64,000 nucleotides of DNA, from positions 7,759,501 to 7,823,500 of the forward strand of contig NC_070558.1 in assembly GCF_026914185.1 (NCBI RefSeq), read 5' to 3'. The notes beneath the pieces were generated by a model. That model searched no databases. It saw only the letters and a list, made by a program, of their open reading frames with translations, and was not told the origin of the DNA. Numbering within the stretch: the stretch's first letter is position 1; the number at the start of each line of letters is the position of its first letter. This document shows, in pieces, positions 23,249 to 35,456 of the stretch. Origin of the DNA: Puccinia triticina (taxonomy: Eukaryota; Basidiomycota; Pucciniomycetes; Pucciniales; Pucciniaceae). A program made the translations under genes and the position numbers.

Positions 23249-24673
23249 TCTGCCCTCTAAACATTTGGTTGTAGATACATCTCCATGACTCAGCACTATC
23301 TGAAACCAAACACCAAATGCAGCACATCAATTTTTTTGGTTTTTTCCACAGCAGTTTTTCCCAGTGGGGTCATTTCCACAAATCAGAATTTCTATGTACC
23401 ATGCGCGTCAAAACTATTTTTCCAATTCCAATAAATTGCTTTGCCTGCATTACCATTCCATGTTCCCTATTCTGTGTGCTCAAATTAACTCACCTGACCT
23501 CTTTTCCTCCACTCAACCCTGAACTGCAATTCCACCGCCAAATCATGTGCCGTAAAACGGTAACACTGTGTACAATTCAATGTAAATGTAAATTTACTCG
23601 CATTCTGGTTGCATCATCTCGAGGCCCTGTACCATTTTTCTAGCCCACATCATGGGCCTTAACAGGCCACACCAATACCAATTCCAGTAATCAAAATGGA
23701 ATCATATCCTGGCTTCACTTTCACGAGTCTCTGTTCCTATGTACCATTTTCCTAGCCCAAATTATGGGCCTTAGCAGGCCACACCAACATCAATTCCAGT
23801 AATTAAAATGGAATCATATCCTGGCTTCATGGTCACGAGTCTCTGTTCCTATTATGGCTAATTTTGTGATCATGTGATGGATCGTGATGACACCTCTTCC
23901 TCTGCACTACTCTAGCCCACTGAATGAGACTTGTGCCTGTAGCATTAAGAAACCGCTGCAAAAAGTCTAAACCATAAAATAAGTAGTCCCAGGCCTAATT
24001 CTGGTAACTGAGATTGGATTTCTTATCCCGGTTGTGTGGCCAGAGTGTCCTTTTACCATTATATCCAAATTAGTGCTTTCCATGTTGTGATGGCTTCATC
24101 CAACAAAAATTAACTATACAAAACCTATCAACCAGGTCCAGCTAATCTACAATCCCACACATTAATGTGTTTCCATTGTCCAACCAGCTTGCCTACAAGA
24201 CAGAGTATGTATCTATACTCACCCAGGTATGCCTCACACATCTATACCCCTGGTACTCTACCTGTCTTGTGATGTAACAAACAAATTTAAGTAACATCTA
24301 CCCCAGTTCACCTAATCATGTTCAGGGGCATACCTGGTCCAATAACAGCCCTCTCATCCCAGGTTTACATTTTTAGTCAATGCAAACCATCTACAATATT
24401 TAATGCTGTGAGGTGTAGATGAGGTCCTAATCCTGTGCCTTGGAGCAACCTTCTCAATGCTCAATCCGGAGCCAGCTGCTGATTTGTGTTGTTGGGTCAG
24501 TTATCACATACATTTAGGGGTTAGTCTATACTCTCCATAACAACTTGGTCATTGGCCAGTGATGAATTGCACTTTTGGCAAACAATATTCTTGGGATGCA
24601 GCCGATTTTTCAATCACCAGGAGTATACATTAATCAGGGTCAGATCAGCTCACGCTCTTGTACCCAACTCTTT
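23249..24673. repeat. No gene; 112-bp tandem duplication at 23628-23851
   Basis: Two copies (23628-23739 and 23740-23851) share GGCCACACCAA and AATGGAATCATATCCTGGCT. The rest of this stretch has no supportable exon. Confidence 0.6.
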
Positions 24674-25004
24674 GTGAAGCCTAGAGATGGGCGCACGTAA
24701 CCCATTGCGGGTATCTGCTATCCTCTGGCGGGTACCCGCCAGAGGCCCTCGGGTACCCGCCAGCGGATGCGGATGTCTGATATTCCGGCAGAATCCAGCG
24801 GATACCCGTGTATTTCAGCGGGTATCCGATCTCCCTAGGGGATGCAAGCCGCAGCTGCGCAGAATCACTGCGAGGGCTTACCCTTGGCCCCACACCCCCG
24901 GCTCCCCCTTGGCCCCGTACCCCAACATACATGTCCTCCGCCCCATCCCCTGCTCCCCTCTAAGACCAAACACCATCACCATATCCTCCAACCACCACCA
25001 CACT

Positions 25005-27254
25005 ATGAATCAACGCAAGAGGCACCAACAAACGATTTCACGGACACCATCACCAGAGGTCCGCAACCCAACCACCATTGAATCACACGATGACCGCAAA
25101 GATAGTGAATCATCGGCACCTGCTGGAACTGATTCCACCGACGAGCAACATCTTCGTAAGTACTCCTCCTCTTGGTAGTGATTCATCATCCCACCCCTGA
25201 CCACTTTCATTGTAGATCATGCGCAGAGACTTTCCCAAAACCAAGTCAGTTCTGCCTACTCTTCCTACAAGCCACCTACGCTTTCCACTCAGCTGGATAA
25301 ATTCAAACGGCGCATGATTGCATGGAAGTGTAAGACATAAGTATCTCTTTTTCATTCTAGTATCTTATCTTAATTATGAAATGCATGAATACTAATTGAA
25401 GGTGTGAAACTCTCAGATGTTCTACAACTATCAATCGGCCAACTTACGAATTGTCATGCAGTAATCTTCTCACACATGCGGGTCGATGTCTGAGGAAGCA
25501 GCAAGTACCCTCGAATAACAGGACACTCGCATCACTTGGTATATCTGGCACAGGGGAAATTGACCCAAGGGAGGTGGGTGTTTTTTAATCTTGAATCCTG
25601 TTTTTTCATCTTGTGACATGTCTGAATTGTTGAATCTCTGTAGGTTACACAAAGATGTGCTATTTGGTGCGCCGAGGGCGCCAAACCCTTTTCGGCCTTG
25701 GAAGACCAAAGCCTCAAGCAAGTTCTACATCCGACAATCCTCAAGTCCCTCCCAAATCAAAAGACAGTTGCAAACGCCATCCACTTCCTTTATTTAGCAG
25801 TTCAGGAGAAATTATGTGAGGAATTGAAGGTGCTTCCGTGGATTTTTAATTTCAATTAGGAAGTATATCTTGATATCTAATTTAAATCATTCTATTCAGA
25901 AGCACGAGGGCGCGATTTACTTAGGTGTTCACGCCTGGCAGACTCCGAATGGTTTTGACATCATTGGCGCAGTAATATACCAACTTTCAATCGATGGCAC
26001 CGGTAATATTGGATTAGATGCCTCTCCCCTCGACTTTGTTCAGCTTAAAGAGCGGCACACAGGTGCTACTTGGCTCGCATGGTTCAGTATATTGTTGAGA
26101 AGTTTGGCTTGGCAGATCGGGCGCGAGCCTTCTTTTTCCATTTCTTAAATCTTCTCTCTATCTTGCTGACCTCATAACAATCTTGCTCTCATTAGATCTT
26201 TGGGATTGTCTCTGACAACGCGGCAAACAACAGGACTATGATTGGTGAGTTGGAAAAACTCAATTGGAAGCATTTCAAAGGGGAGACACAGTGGATATGG
26301 TGCTTTGCACATATCCTTAATCTTATTGTCAAGGCCGTACTTTGACCGTTTTCATGCAACACAAAAAACACACAAGGCATCTCAGCACCTTCTGAGCTTG
26401 AAGATTCAGACAATGAAGAAGAAGCATGTCAACTCATTGATAGGTAAGCCTACATCAGATCATTCCGATCATTATATGGAATGATCTGATGATTGCCTCT
26501 GCATTTTGGAAGATCAAGTTTATAGTGAATCAGATGATGATGGCCAGGAAATCACAACCACTGATGGAGATGCGCCGATTGATGGAGAACTTACCGAAGA
26601 AGATGAGCTCTCTTTGTCCAATCTTCAAGACCTCAAAGAGGAAGGACCATCCAATGCGTATACTTCAGAAATGTGTTGTCAATTGCTTGCAAAGGTTTTT
26701 TTTTCTCAGATTGACGCTGGTAAATTTCAATTAACTGACATTTACCCAATTCTTTCCTTAAGTTCCGTGCAATTGCAAACAAGCTGAAGAAGTCACCAAC
26801 CTCCAAAGCAAAGTTTGTTGGGCTTTGCCAGGAAAATGAAATTTCAGAGGCCACCCAACATTGAGCGCGACGTCCCAACTCGCTGGAACTCCACCTACCT
26901 CCAAATCATGAGCATAGTCCAATGCAAGGATGCCATGTAAGTCAGATCCTTGCATACTACTCTCCCTGTGATCAAACTAAAATATCTTCTTGTTCATACC
27001 AGTATTGTATGGAAACGCGACAAGCAGTTTGGAATGCCGCGCAACATGCATGTGAACCAGGAAGACCTTGACTTGGCGGCCGACCTCGTGCATGTACTCA
27101 AACCATTTTACAAAATCACCCTGCAAATATCAATCAAAGGCTTGGCTTGTGTTGCTGATGTTGTTGTCATGATTGATCAAATAACTTTGCTTCTTTCCAC
27201 GGTGATAGCAAACGCGGATGGAAAATCACCTCCGGCTTTACAGAATGAGTGCCG
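25005..27254 (+). pseudogene. hAT transposase, 5' part
   Basis: ATG at 25005 opens a Ser/Thr-rich exon (donor GTAAGT at about 25155). Next comes an exon with YSSYKPPTLSTQLDKFKRRM, then a region with SLGISGTGEIDPRE, the catalytic-core start GAIYLGVHAWQTPNGFDIIG, IVSDNAANNRTMI-like sequence, an acidic linker, and RDVPTRWNSTYLQIMSIVQ. Small indels break the frame near 25490-25520 and in other exons. The final exon is interrupted after ALQNEC by the Copia element. It is homologous to the 20568-23240 element only at superfamily level. Confidence 0.8.
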
Positions 27255-27359
27255 AGTAGAGCGGGATGTTGGTTCAGAACTGAGATTTCAAATTCCCCCG
27301 GGGGCAAACCCCCCTACAAACTGTTGACTATGTACAAGACTTGTTGTGTAACCCCTACA
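27255..27359 (-). repeat. Copia 3' LTR
   Basis: 105 bp. It shares CCCCTACAAACTGTTGACT and other words with the 35346-35451 LTR. The terminal bases are TGTAG...CTACT on the minus strand, so one end departs from the usual CA. Confidence 0.85.
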
Positions 27360-27705
27360 TTCCCCCCCACAACAAACAAACCTATCCACTTGAGAGAGAA
27401 GAAGAAGAAGAAAAGAAAAAAAATAAAGACAAAACCATAATAAAAAAGAAATTTAGGAAGTAACAATGACAAGAGAAAAAACCGCGCCCAACATTAAGAA
27501 AAGAAAAGACAAGACAGAGACACCAGACTTGATAATCAACAGAAAAAATACGGAAGATCCACGGACGCCAAATTGCCAAAAGTTCAACATAGCCAGGCAC
27601 CAAGCCTGTGACGTCGCAGAAAGAACTTTTTCCCAAATGCTCACTGGAGTGGCAGGGTGAACTGCGACTCCAGTGCAACCCAACTGGTGTATAGTTAAGG
27701 ACAAG

Positions 27706-28448
27706 TTACTCACTTGACCATTTCTTGTCCCCAAAAATTACCCCGTTAAACTTCTCCACCAAATTTCCACCCAACGCTTTTGTGAAGCAATCCGCCAGTT
27801 GGTCCAAACTTGCCACCCACTCCAGACTGAGATTCCCTTTCCTCAGATGCTCGTTGGTGACGTGGAACTCCCGGTCAATGTTCTTGGTCCTCTTCATGCT
27901 CGCCGTGTTGGTCGCAATCTTGACCGCAGCCTTTTTATCGCACAGTAATACCGGCTTGATCTTGCCCACCAAAGGCGCCACGATCCCAGCCATCCAAATG
28001 GCCTCATCGCACGCCATTGACAGCGCCACATATTTGGCCTGGCACGTCAAATTTGCAACCACGGTCTGCCGTTTGGCGTTCCATGCGAGGGGCACCAACC
28101 ATAGCGTTGTTATGAAGCCATTATGAGACCGGGCACCTTCCCCCATCCAGCTAGCATCAATGTATGCTCTCAGAGGTTCCCTTGCGTCATCCGGTTCCAC
28201 CCGCAACTCGAAATGCGCTGTCGTCCTCACATAAGCCACCAATCTCCTCAGCGCCGCCCAATGACTCTCATCTGTCCCCAGCAAAAACTGCGCCAAGTAG
28301 TGCGTTGCATACGCAATATCCGGCCTAGTCCCTTGCGCAATGTACATCAAAATGCCGATGAAACCTAAGTAGCGGGCATCCGGTACAGTCGAGGGATTTG
28401 ACATCAAGGAACTATCCTGCAACAGCACCGTAGACATGATAGAAGATC
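27706..28448 (-). pseudogene. Copia RNase H and RT tail
   Basis: This is the continuation of the polyprotein after the nested element. It contains ARYLGFIGILMYIAQGTRPD, AYATHYLAQF and the RNase H signature DASWMGEGARSHNGF, then VLLCDKKAAVKIA and KRTKNIDREFH, with DQLADCFTKALGG near the C-terminus. It ends at a stop at 27706. It would remove RNA from the RNA:DNA hybrid. The domain is recognisable but cut off from RT by the 28454-30145 insertion. Confidence 0.85.
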
Positions 28449-28453
28449 CATCC

Positions 28454-30145
28454 TGAAGACTTTTGGACTCAGAGCCAATGGGAAGAGCGAAAAACAAGCC
28501 TGAGGAAGAAAGCTCGAGGCGGAAACACAAAACAAGGAAGCCCTCAAAGAGGGCTAGGCTGCTAGCTTGTGAGAGGGAAAAATGCTCTCACTACAAGAGA
28601 CTCAAGGGTCTCAGGGAAAAGGCGCAGGAACTGATGATCTTTCATTCCTAGTCTGACTTGATATTTAAGCTCTTACAAATGTGGGACAAGATGTGGGACA
28701 GAAGGTGGAAATGAATATTCATCTGGAGGAGAAGGAATGAGTGACAGATGGGTGACAGGGGAGAGAAAAGAGACGGAGACGTGAAATTCCAACACCCCCC
28801 CCAACTGATGAACCACAAAACTGAGACCTAGAGACCTTTGCTGATGTTGAGCTTCTTGAATTTGGGGTTGTTGATCATTGCTTGGAAATTTCTTTCTGAC
28901 TTGACTTCTTCATTGGTGAACTCATGATGATTGACTGAGGACGAGCTGAAGTGAGCTGAGGCGAGATGAGCTTGAGCAGGAACCTTTGACTTGGAATTTG
29001 ATGGCTTGGAGGAAGAAGAGTCGGTCGCGTTTGGCGGTCGGAGTTCAGGGTGCTTCTTGTAGCAGAGCAATTCTCTGTGGCCCGCCTTGTCGCAGTGGGA
29101 GCAGATCGTGAAGTCCCTCTTGCAGTGGGGGCACATGTAGTACTTCTTGTCTGTGGTGAGGAACGTGGCTTGAGTGATTGTCGACGATTGATCGAGACGA
29201 TTTTGAGCAACGTGCTTCTCCAGTTGATTAAGGAGGAGGGGCACTGTGTTGTTTGGAAAACCAATGTTGACCACATCGCGGAATGACTTGTCTTCGGCCG
29301 ACAGAAGCTTGCGGAGGATGAGGGCCGTTTTACTTTGCTCATCAAGGCCGACCTTGGTAGAAACTAGTTGATGGTTGGCAGCTCAAATCTCGGCTATGAA
29401 GGTGGCCAGAGGGGACTGATACTCGATATCGAGGAAGGTGTTCAGCGCAAGATCCGTAAGGTTGTTGTCATCGAGGTGTTCAACAATCTCGTGATAGGCT
29501 AGCCGATTTAGTTCAATGTATACGTTCTTCTCATCTGGTTTGTCGGCTTCAGCTGGTGGTTTCATGGTCCCCTGAACGAGACCAAGCGCACCGATTCGAT
29601 CCAGCTTTGACTTCATGAGAAACAACCACGACTTGTAATTGCGATCGTCGAGGTATAAGGGGATTTTTCTTGAAGCCATTATTGAGTCTTGATACGAAGG
29701 TGGGATTGAGTGCGAGAGGATGAGGTTGTTGGTTTGGAGTGGAGAGAGGATGATGGAACCCGGTCGTTGCCAAGAGACTGTTTGAGTGAGTTCGAGAGGA
29801 CAAGGTCTTGTGAGTGCGGAACGCAAGACTGTTAATCGTGAAGAATTTTGGACTCGGAGCCAATGGGAAGAGCGAAAAACAAGCCTGAGGAAGAAAGCTC
29901 GAGGCGGAAACACAAAACAAGGAAGCCCTCAAAGAGGGCTAGGCTGCTAGCTTGTGAGAGGGAAAAATGCTCTCACTACAAGAGACTCAAGGGTCTCAGG
30001 GAAAAGGCGCAGGAACTGATGATCTTTCATTCCTAGTCTGACTTGATATTTAAGCTCTTTACAAATGTGGGATCTGGAGGAGAAGGGATGAGTAACAGAT
30101 GGGTGACAGGGGAGAGAAAAGAGACAGAGACGTGAAATTCCAACA
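28454..30145 (-). mobile_element. Gag-only Copia-like LTR element nested in Copia
   Basis: LTRs at 28454-28794 (341 bp) and 29839-30145 (307 bp; about 35 bp missing internally) are flanked by CATCC (28449-28453, 30146-30150). The only gene is a Copia-type gag. Minus orientation is supported by a G(8) tract abutting the left LTR. Just inside the right LTR lies CGATTAACAGTCTTGCG, whose core could pair with a tRNA-Asn anticodon loop. Removing the element and one target copy rejoins the host RT frame (KLLDMD then GSSIMST). Confidence 0.9.
28828..29679 (-). pseudogene. Copia-type gag (UBN2-like), one TGA stop
   Basis: From ATG at 29679 the protein begins MASRKIPLYLDDRNYKSWL, typical of Copia gag (UBN2 family), then EHLDDNNLTDLALN. 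A TGA at 29383-29385 interrupts it. The same frame continues with LVSTKVGLDEQSKTALILRK and a C-terminal CX2CX4HX4C zinc knuckle (CSHCDKAGH). About 283 codons in all. CGA to TGA in a TCG context restores the expected frame. The gene would make the particle shell protein only. Confidence 0.85.
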
Positions 30146-30150
30146 CATCC

Positions 30151-32103
30151 ATGTCCAGTAACTTCCTGATCAGAGACGGTTGCTGAAGCTGGAAACCCCC
30201 TTCTGTCTGACGAATCTGTATCCCCACCATGGATGAGAGCGCCTCATCCCACTTGAGCGTGAGTGAACTCGAAAGATCCACCTTCAGTCGCGCCATCAGT
30301 CCATCCGAGCTTGCCACCAGGAGTCCATTGTCCACATGAATCCACAAAAACGCCGTGTCCCTGCCGTTCTTGTACGTGTATGTGCTCTGATCCTGTGGGT
30401 TAGATTCGAAACCTATCTTCTTCAGTGCTGATTTCAGATGCAACCACCAGCAGCGCCCGGCCTGCTTAGTCCCGTATAACGCCTTTTTAAGCTTCCAAAC
30501 TTTCCCCGGCGTTACTGGATATCCCGGAGGCGGCACCACCCAAACGTCCTCGTCAATTTCACTGTGCAGGAACGCGGTCTTCACGTCGAACAAGGCTACC
30601 GGCCACTTGTACTTTGCCGCAACCGTAAGCGCCGTTCTCATTGAGGCAAACGTGGGCGTAGGCGCGAAAGTTTCATCGTAATTTAATTTCCTTATTTGCT
30701 TGTGGCCGCCCACAATTATCTGGGATTTTCTACGACGGATTTTGCCCTGCATCGTCCGCTTGGTACCAAGAAGCCACCTCAAGCGCAACAGTCTCTTCTT
30801 GTCCGCCGGGGGATCATCCTCCATTGCCACCCCTAGCTCCTCCAACGGCTGTCGCTCCTCGTCCATGGCTCCCCGCCACTCCTCGGCCTCCGGCGAATCA
30901 ACGGCTTCCTTGTAGGATGGTGAATCCCCGCCGTACGGGTCCCTCGCCTCCAGCGCCGCCATCACCGCATCCTGTAGATCCAGCTCATCGCCCAGCTTAA
31001 AATCCCCAAGCCTGGCGCACTCCATCGCCGCCAAGTCCGCGCCATCACCTTCTTCCCCGCAAGCTTCATCTTGCACGACAACCAGCTTATCCTCCTCAAA
31101 TTGTACCGACGCCGCGACAGAGACCTTCCTTGTCTTCTCGTCCCACAGCACCCATCCCTTCGAGTCCAGCGCCACCCCGATGTGCCTCACCTTCGACGAA
31201 TACGGCACTATTTGCTTTTGATGACTGTGATCGTACATGTAAGCCACACAGCTGAACACTTTCAGCATCGCCAACAAAGGCTTCACGCCCAAGACTCTTT
31301 CGATTGGTGTCATGTCCCGCCCTCGGTGGACCAGCCTGTTGAATATGAAAGCTGCTTGGCGGAACGCGCAAGACCAGAGATATCTTGGTAATTGCTTGGT
31401 ATGAATTAATGACCTTGCCATTTCCGCCCAAGTCTTGTTCACCCGCTCAATCGCCTCGTTCTGATGATTTTTGTGAGGAACCGCCTTCTCATGCACAATC
31501 CCTTCGGCCGCCAAGAACTCGGCCATCGCACCACTCTTCACAAATTCGAGCGCATTATCTGTCCTCAGCCTTTTCACTTTCCACTTTGACAAGTTGTTAA
31601 GCTTTTGGACCCAGTTGATAACCTCCTGTGTCACATCACCCTTTGCCTTGATAGGAATTGCTGAGACCATCTGAGACTCCAGATCTTGGATTGAAAGAAC
31701 ATACTTGAACTTATCCAGAGACACATCGTACGGCTCAATCAGATCCGCAGCTACCACATCGCCAGGCTCCTTGCAAATGTTCCTGGAGGGAGTATTTACC
31801 GGCAAATGAGATGCCTTCATCATTGCACACGTGTCGCAGCTCCTGTTAGGAGAAACTTCAAACGCCGGCACATCTAGTACTGCTCCCCTCCTCACGGATC
31901 CCTTGAGCATTCTGAGAGACAAATGCCCAATCCTTTCATGCACTATCGAACTCTCAACCGTCATTGCAGCTACCTTGGGCCCACGTGATAAACAACGCAG
32001 AAAAAACCTGTCATTCATTTCATAAGAGGGAAACATGACACCATTTTGCACCAAGGCATACCGCTCCCCGTCCCACTTCACATTGCCGTCCAAGCGCCTA
32101 ACA
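30151..32103 (-). pseudogene. Copia integrase and reverse transcriptase
   Basis: The minus-strand frame carries a GAG-pre-integrase HHCC site (HERIGHLS... CDTCAMMK) and the integrase core with Asp in AADLIEPYD, Asp in RTDNALEF and Glu in NEAIERVNKT. The RT domain follows, with LNYDETFAPTPTFASMRTAL, ALFDVKTAFLHSEID and LKKALYGTKQAGRCW. The usual YVDD catalytic box reads HVDN, so RT would be inactive even without breaks. The 5' side is cut by the 32109-33509 element and the 3' side by the 28454-30145 element. Confidence 0.88.
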
Positions 32104-32108
32104 CCAGG

Positions 32109-33509
32109 AAAAAAAATAGTCACTTGATGACAAGTGACATCATGCCAGCTCCAGCGGGCTACCCACCATCTACCCACCATCTAACCACTTTCAGAATTTC
32201 CACAGGAGTAAGGATGGCTAATGGGCGGGCTTTCCAATGGGCCACCTGCGGGCTCCAATTGCGCCAATCAATTTTTTTGATCATGAACCAGACAAGACAG
32301 CCTCTGGGGTTCTAGACTATTTACTTAGATGAGAGGCCTTTTCAAGAAATAGCTCAAACCCCTTGTTTTGATGTTGCCAGGCTGCCCATTAGCCATCCTT
32401 ACACAGGAGATCCTCAGTTTTCACTGGGAACCACTGATCCCCATTTCTGGTCAGCTGATACTCAGCTTTAGCTCCAAGCTTATGCTCAGCTTTGTTGCCC
32501 AGCTCATGCTCAGCTTTGTTGCCCAAATCAGAACCAGTCCTGGCCCAGCTGCGTTTCAGCTTTATTCCACTCATGGCTCATCTTAGACTCATACTAGGAC
32601 TATCATTGGCCCAGCCAATGCTCAGCTTGACCAGTATTGGCTCAGCTGATTTTCAGCTTTAGATAAATCTTGGCCCAGCCAATGCTCAGATTCTGAGTCT
32701 GACCACTCCTGTAACAGCTTATGCTCATCTGTGGACCAGCCTTGGCTCAGCTGATGCTCAGCTGTGGACCAACCTTGGCTAAGACAATGCTCAGCTGTGG
32801 ACCAGCCTTGTCTCAGCTGATGCTCAGCTGTGGACCAGCCTTGGCTGAGCTGATGCTCAGCTGTGGACCAGCATTGGCTCAGCTGATGCTCAGCTGTGGA
32901 CCAGCCTTGGCTCAGCTGATTCTCAGCTGTGGAACAGCCTTGGCTCAGGTGATATTAATCTTTTGAATAGTCTCAAAACATCTGATACTCAGCTTTGGAA
33001 CAGCCTTGGCTCAGCCAATGCTCAGCTTTGTACCAGCATTGGCTCAGCTGATGCTCAGCTTTTGAAAAGTTTTGGCCCAGCTGGTGTTAATCTTTGGAAC
33101 AGTATTTTCCCAGCTGATCCTAAGCTCTGCACAAGCCTTTTCCAAGATGATGCTCAGCTTTGGACCATTGTTGGCTAAGCTGATGCTCAGATTTGGAATA
33201 TTCTTGGTCCAGCTGACACTTGGATTTGTATCAGGCTTGGAATATACAATGCTCAGCTGTGGCCCAGGCTCAGCCAATGATCAGCTTTGGCCCAGGCTCA
33301 GTCAATGCCTACTGCTCAGCTTATGATGAGCATCAGCTGTTCCTGGGAAAAAATTAGGATCAGCTGACTGTGCCACATTGAGTGCTCTGGTGCAGTCCTG
33401 CAAGCTCTACAAGTGCTGGTGGAGCAGACTTGGAGCAGCGCTGGAGTAGCTCTGGAGCAGAAACCAAAGCTGCATCATGTCACTTGCCATCAAGTGACTA
33501 TTTTTTTTT
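32109..33509. mobile_element. TIR element with 33-bp satellite core
   Basis: The ~37-bp terminal inverted repeats start AAAAAAAATAGTCACTTG and contain the palindrome GTCACTTGATGACAAGTGAC. The flanks read CCAGG (32104-32108) and CCTGG (33510-33514), possibly a 5-bp duplication with one change. From about 32390 to 33330 the interior is a tandem array of a 33-bp unit built from CAGCTG and TGGACCAGCCTTGGCTCAG, most regular at 32740-32960. No transposase is present. It splits the Copia protease from the integrase. Confidence 0.75.
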
Positions 33510-33514
33510 CCTGG

Positions 33515-33736
33515 TGTAAACTTCCCCAGTGAGAGTATCGTTCCGTTGATCCTCGGACAATACAAGACATTCAATATCTTCAATTTTCCAAACGCTGTCG
33601 GAAGTTCCAAGTAGCCCATCTCCCTCACGGGAAAGCAATCTGGGGAGGCAACAATAAGAGACATGGACACTGGACGCATAGCTGTGAACAGACGGACATC
33701 ATTGCTAACGCTGTCCGTTGCGCCAGAGTCTAACAA
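33515..33736 (-). pseudogene. Copia aspartic protease
   Basis: LLDSGATDSVSND is the retroviral-type DSG protease motif. GYLELPTAFGKLKILNVLYC follows, as in Copia proteases. The frame ends at GKFTPG, where the TIR element is inserted; it resumes at VRRLDGN beyond 32103. An in-frame TAG lies just upstream of the DSG region. Confidence 0.85.
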
Positions 33737-33919
33737 GACCCCTTCACCCCCCGCCAGCTACCGCTTGACTGAAGCCACCGTTGCACTTCCCTTTCCTTGC
33801 AATGCTGGGTGGCATGTTGTCGTCTTCTTCAGCTTGACGTTTGGGTTTAACAATTGCGGATCCCCAACCGGTGGCCTGCCCTCTTTCTTCAATGGGCAGT
33901 CGTTAATCCAATGGCCCCA

Positions 33920-34815
33920 TTTGTAGCAGTATCAACAAGGATTCTTCTCCGTCAGAACCCTTTTCGCCCACCCGCCATTGACTTGGACTGATCACTCGAC
34001 CCCCTTGAACCTGATCCAGAAACGGCCGCTCCGCTTGTCGACCAATACGCAAAGACCAAAGACTGTTGTGGGACTACACTAGTGTTCATCCGCCCCGCGA
34101 TTTCCAGAATGGTCCTCAAGGAGATCATCACCTTTGGATTCACCACTATCCTCGCATCCAAAGTGTTTGCAATGCCTTGAAAATGTGGGTGGCATCTCTG
34201 GTGTATCAACAGAGCCAGCACCAAATCTTTGCTGATGTTACCCACTCTCTTCTCAATCTCGTCCAGGCACGTCTGCATCTCCGAATAGGCATTGTTCAAA
34301 TCCAAGGAGATATCGCTTGGGTCACTGGCCTTGGCCCATCGGGACATAATGTATGTCCAAGATACGTTTGCAAACCTAGCTTGCAGCGTCGCGTACGCCA
34401 CTCTTCCAGTCTTGCCACGAACTGTTGACACAAGCGAAGGGTGCACGCTGTTCCCCACTAGTACCCCGGTGAGTGCCGCCCGATCTTCGTCGTCATCTCT
34501 CCCAGATGCCGATAAATACTCCGCTGACTCAAACACCCGAGTGACAGTGGCCTTCAACGACATCTCCCAATCCGGAAAATTCACACCGTCCTCAGCCAAA
34601 TGCGGTTTGATTGCCTTCCCAAGCTTCTGGTACTTCGCGAGAGCATCCGCCAGCGCAACCGCCCGATCCGTTCCCGATTTCGCCTCTATCTTTGGTTCCA
34701 TCGGCCTGCTGATGTTCTGCAGCAACACGGCCAACTGATCGATTGAAATAAATTGCGGCGCCGCAGGCCCTGGTTCCGGGCCCTTTCCTTTGTCCTTTGC
34801 TTGTCCTTTGGGCAT
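33920..34815 (-). pseudogene. Copia gag with broken zinc knuckle
   Basis: From ATG at 34815 (frame open further upstream) the protein has a Copia gag-like core (PDWEMSLKATVTRVFESAEY and RVAYATLQARFANVSW). The frame shifts by one base near 33965. The zinc knuckle that follows reads C-stop-YCYKWGHWINDC. The stop (33932-33934) fits CGA to TGA in a TCG context, restoring CX2CX4HX4C. Confidence 0.8.
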
Positions 34816-35345
34816 TTCTATCTCATCTTGACTTGCAGAAACCGAGTTTGGTAGTGGAGTGTGTATTGCCGCGTAAGGAGGAGAATTGAGCAGTCTTCTG
34901 TGTGGAGAAGAATTTGATGGGGGTAACGGCGCAATCAGGCGATCCTGTTTCTTCGTCCCGGTCTGAGATTTGGACCTGATCGGAGCTGGCTTGTCAAATC
35001 TCTTGCCCGACCTTGTTCCACGCGGCAAGTCCGGTATCTGAAAGTAAGACAGGGTGCCGGATGCTCACGAATGTGGCGTGTAGTTCACCACAATAACCCT
35101 TGGAGGTGCACACGTAGACCGACTTACTTGAGCAGTATTAGCTGCCCAACGCTTCACAAAAAATCCTTAGACGTCCTGAGTCAAAATTGGGACCGTCCAG
35201 CCAAGTTAGAAGCAGTAAAAAACGTCCTGAGTCGGAATCGGGATCCTGAACGAGTTTATTTGTAGTTCCGAGTTGAAATCGGATCACGAAAGTGGTTCTT
35301 GAGGGGTTCGAAAGGCAGAATTCCTATTTGCACCGGCTCATAACC

Positions 35346-35451
35346 AGTAGAGCAAGATGTTGGTTCAGAACTAAGATTTCAAATTCCCCCGGGGGGCGAA
35401 CCCCCCTACAAACTGTTGACTATGTACAAGACTTGTTGTGTAACCCCTACA
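35346..35451 (-). repeat. Copia 5' LTR
   Basis: 106 bp, followed by target copy TGCCG. On its inner side (35345 downwards on the minus strand) lies GGTTATGAGC, the probable primer-binding site. Confidence 0.85.
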
Positions 35452-35456
35452 TGCCG

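Larger units (their letters stand above)
27255..35451 (-). mobile_element. Ty1/Copia retrotransposon inserted in the hAT gene
   Basis: Short LTRs of 105-106 bp (27255-27359, 35346-35451) are flanked by TGCCG (27250-27254 and 35452-35456). Read on the minus strand, the sequence just inside the right LTR is GGTTATGAGC, complementary to a Met-tRNA anticodon loop. Half-tRNA priming of this kind is known for Copia. A GTGGGGGGGAA tract abuts the left LTR, so transcription is right to left. The gene order gag, protease, integrase, RT, RNase H is Copia order. Removing the element plus one TGCCG rejoins the hAT frame (QNEC then RAGLQLTNKYY). Frameshifts, stops and two nested insertions show it is dead. 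Confidence 0.92.

Noticed and set aside
32721..33326. Leu/Cys-rich frames over the CAGCTG array
   Set aside because: They arise from the 33-bp repeat unit, which is a multiple of 3.
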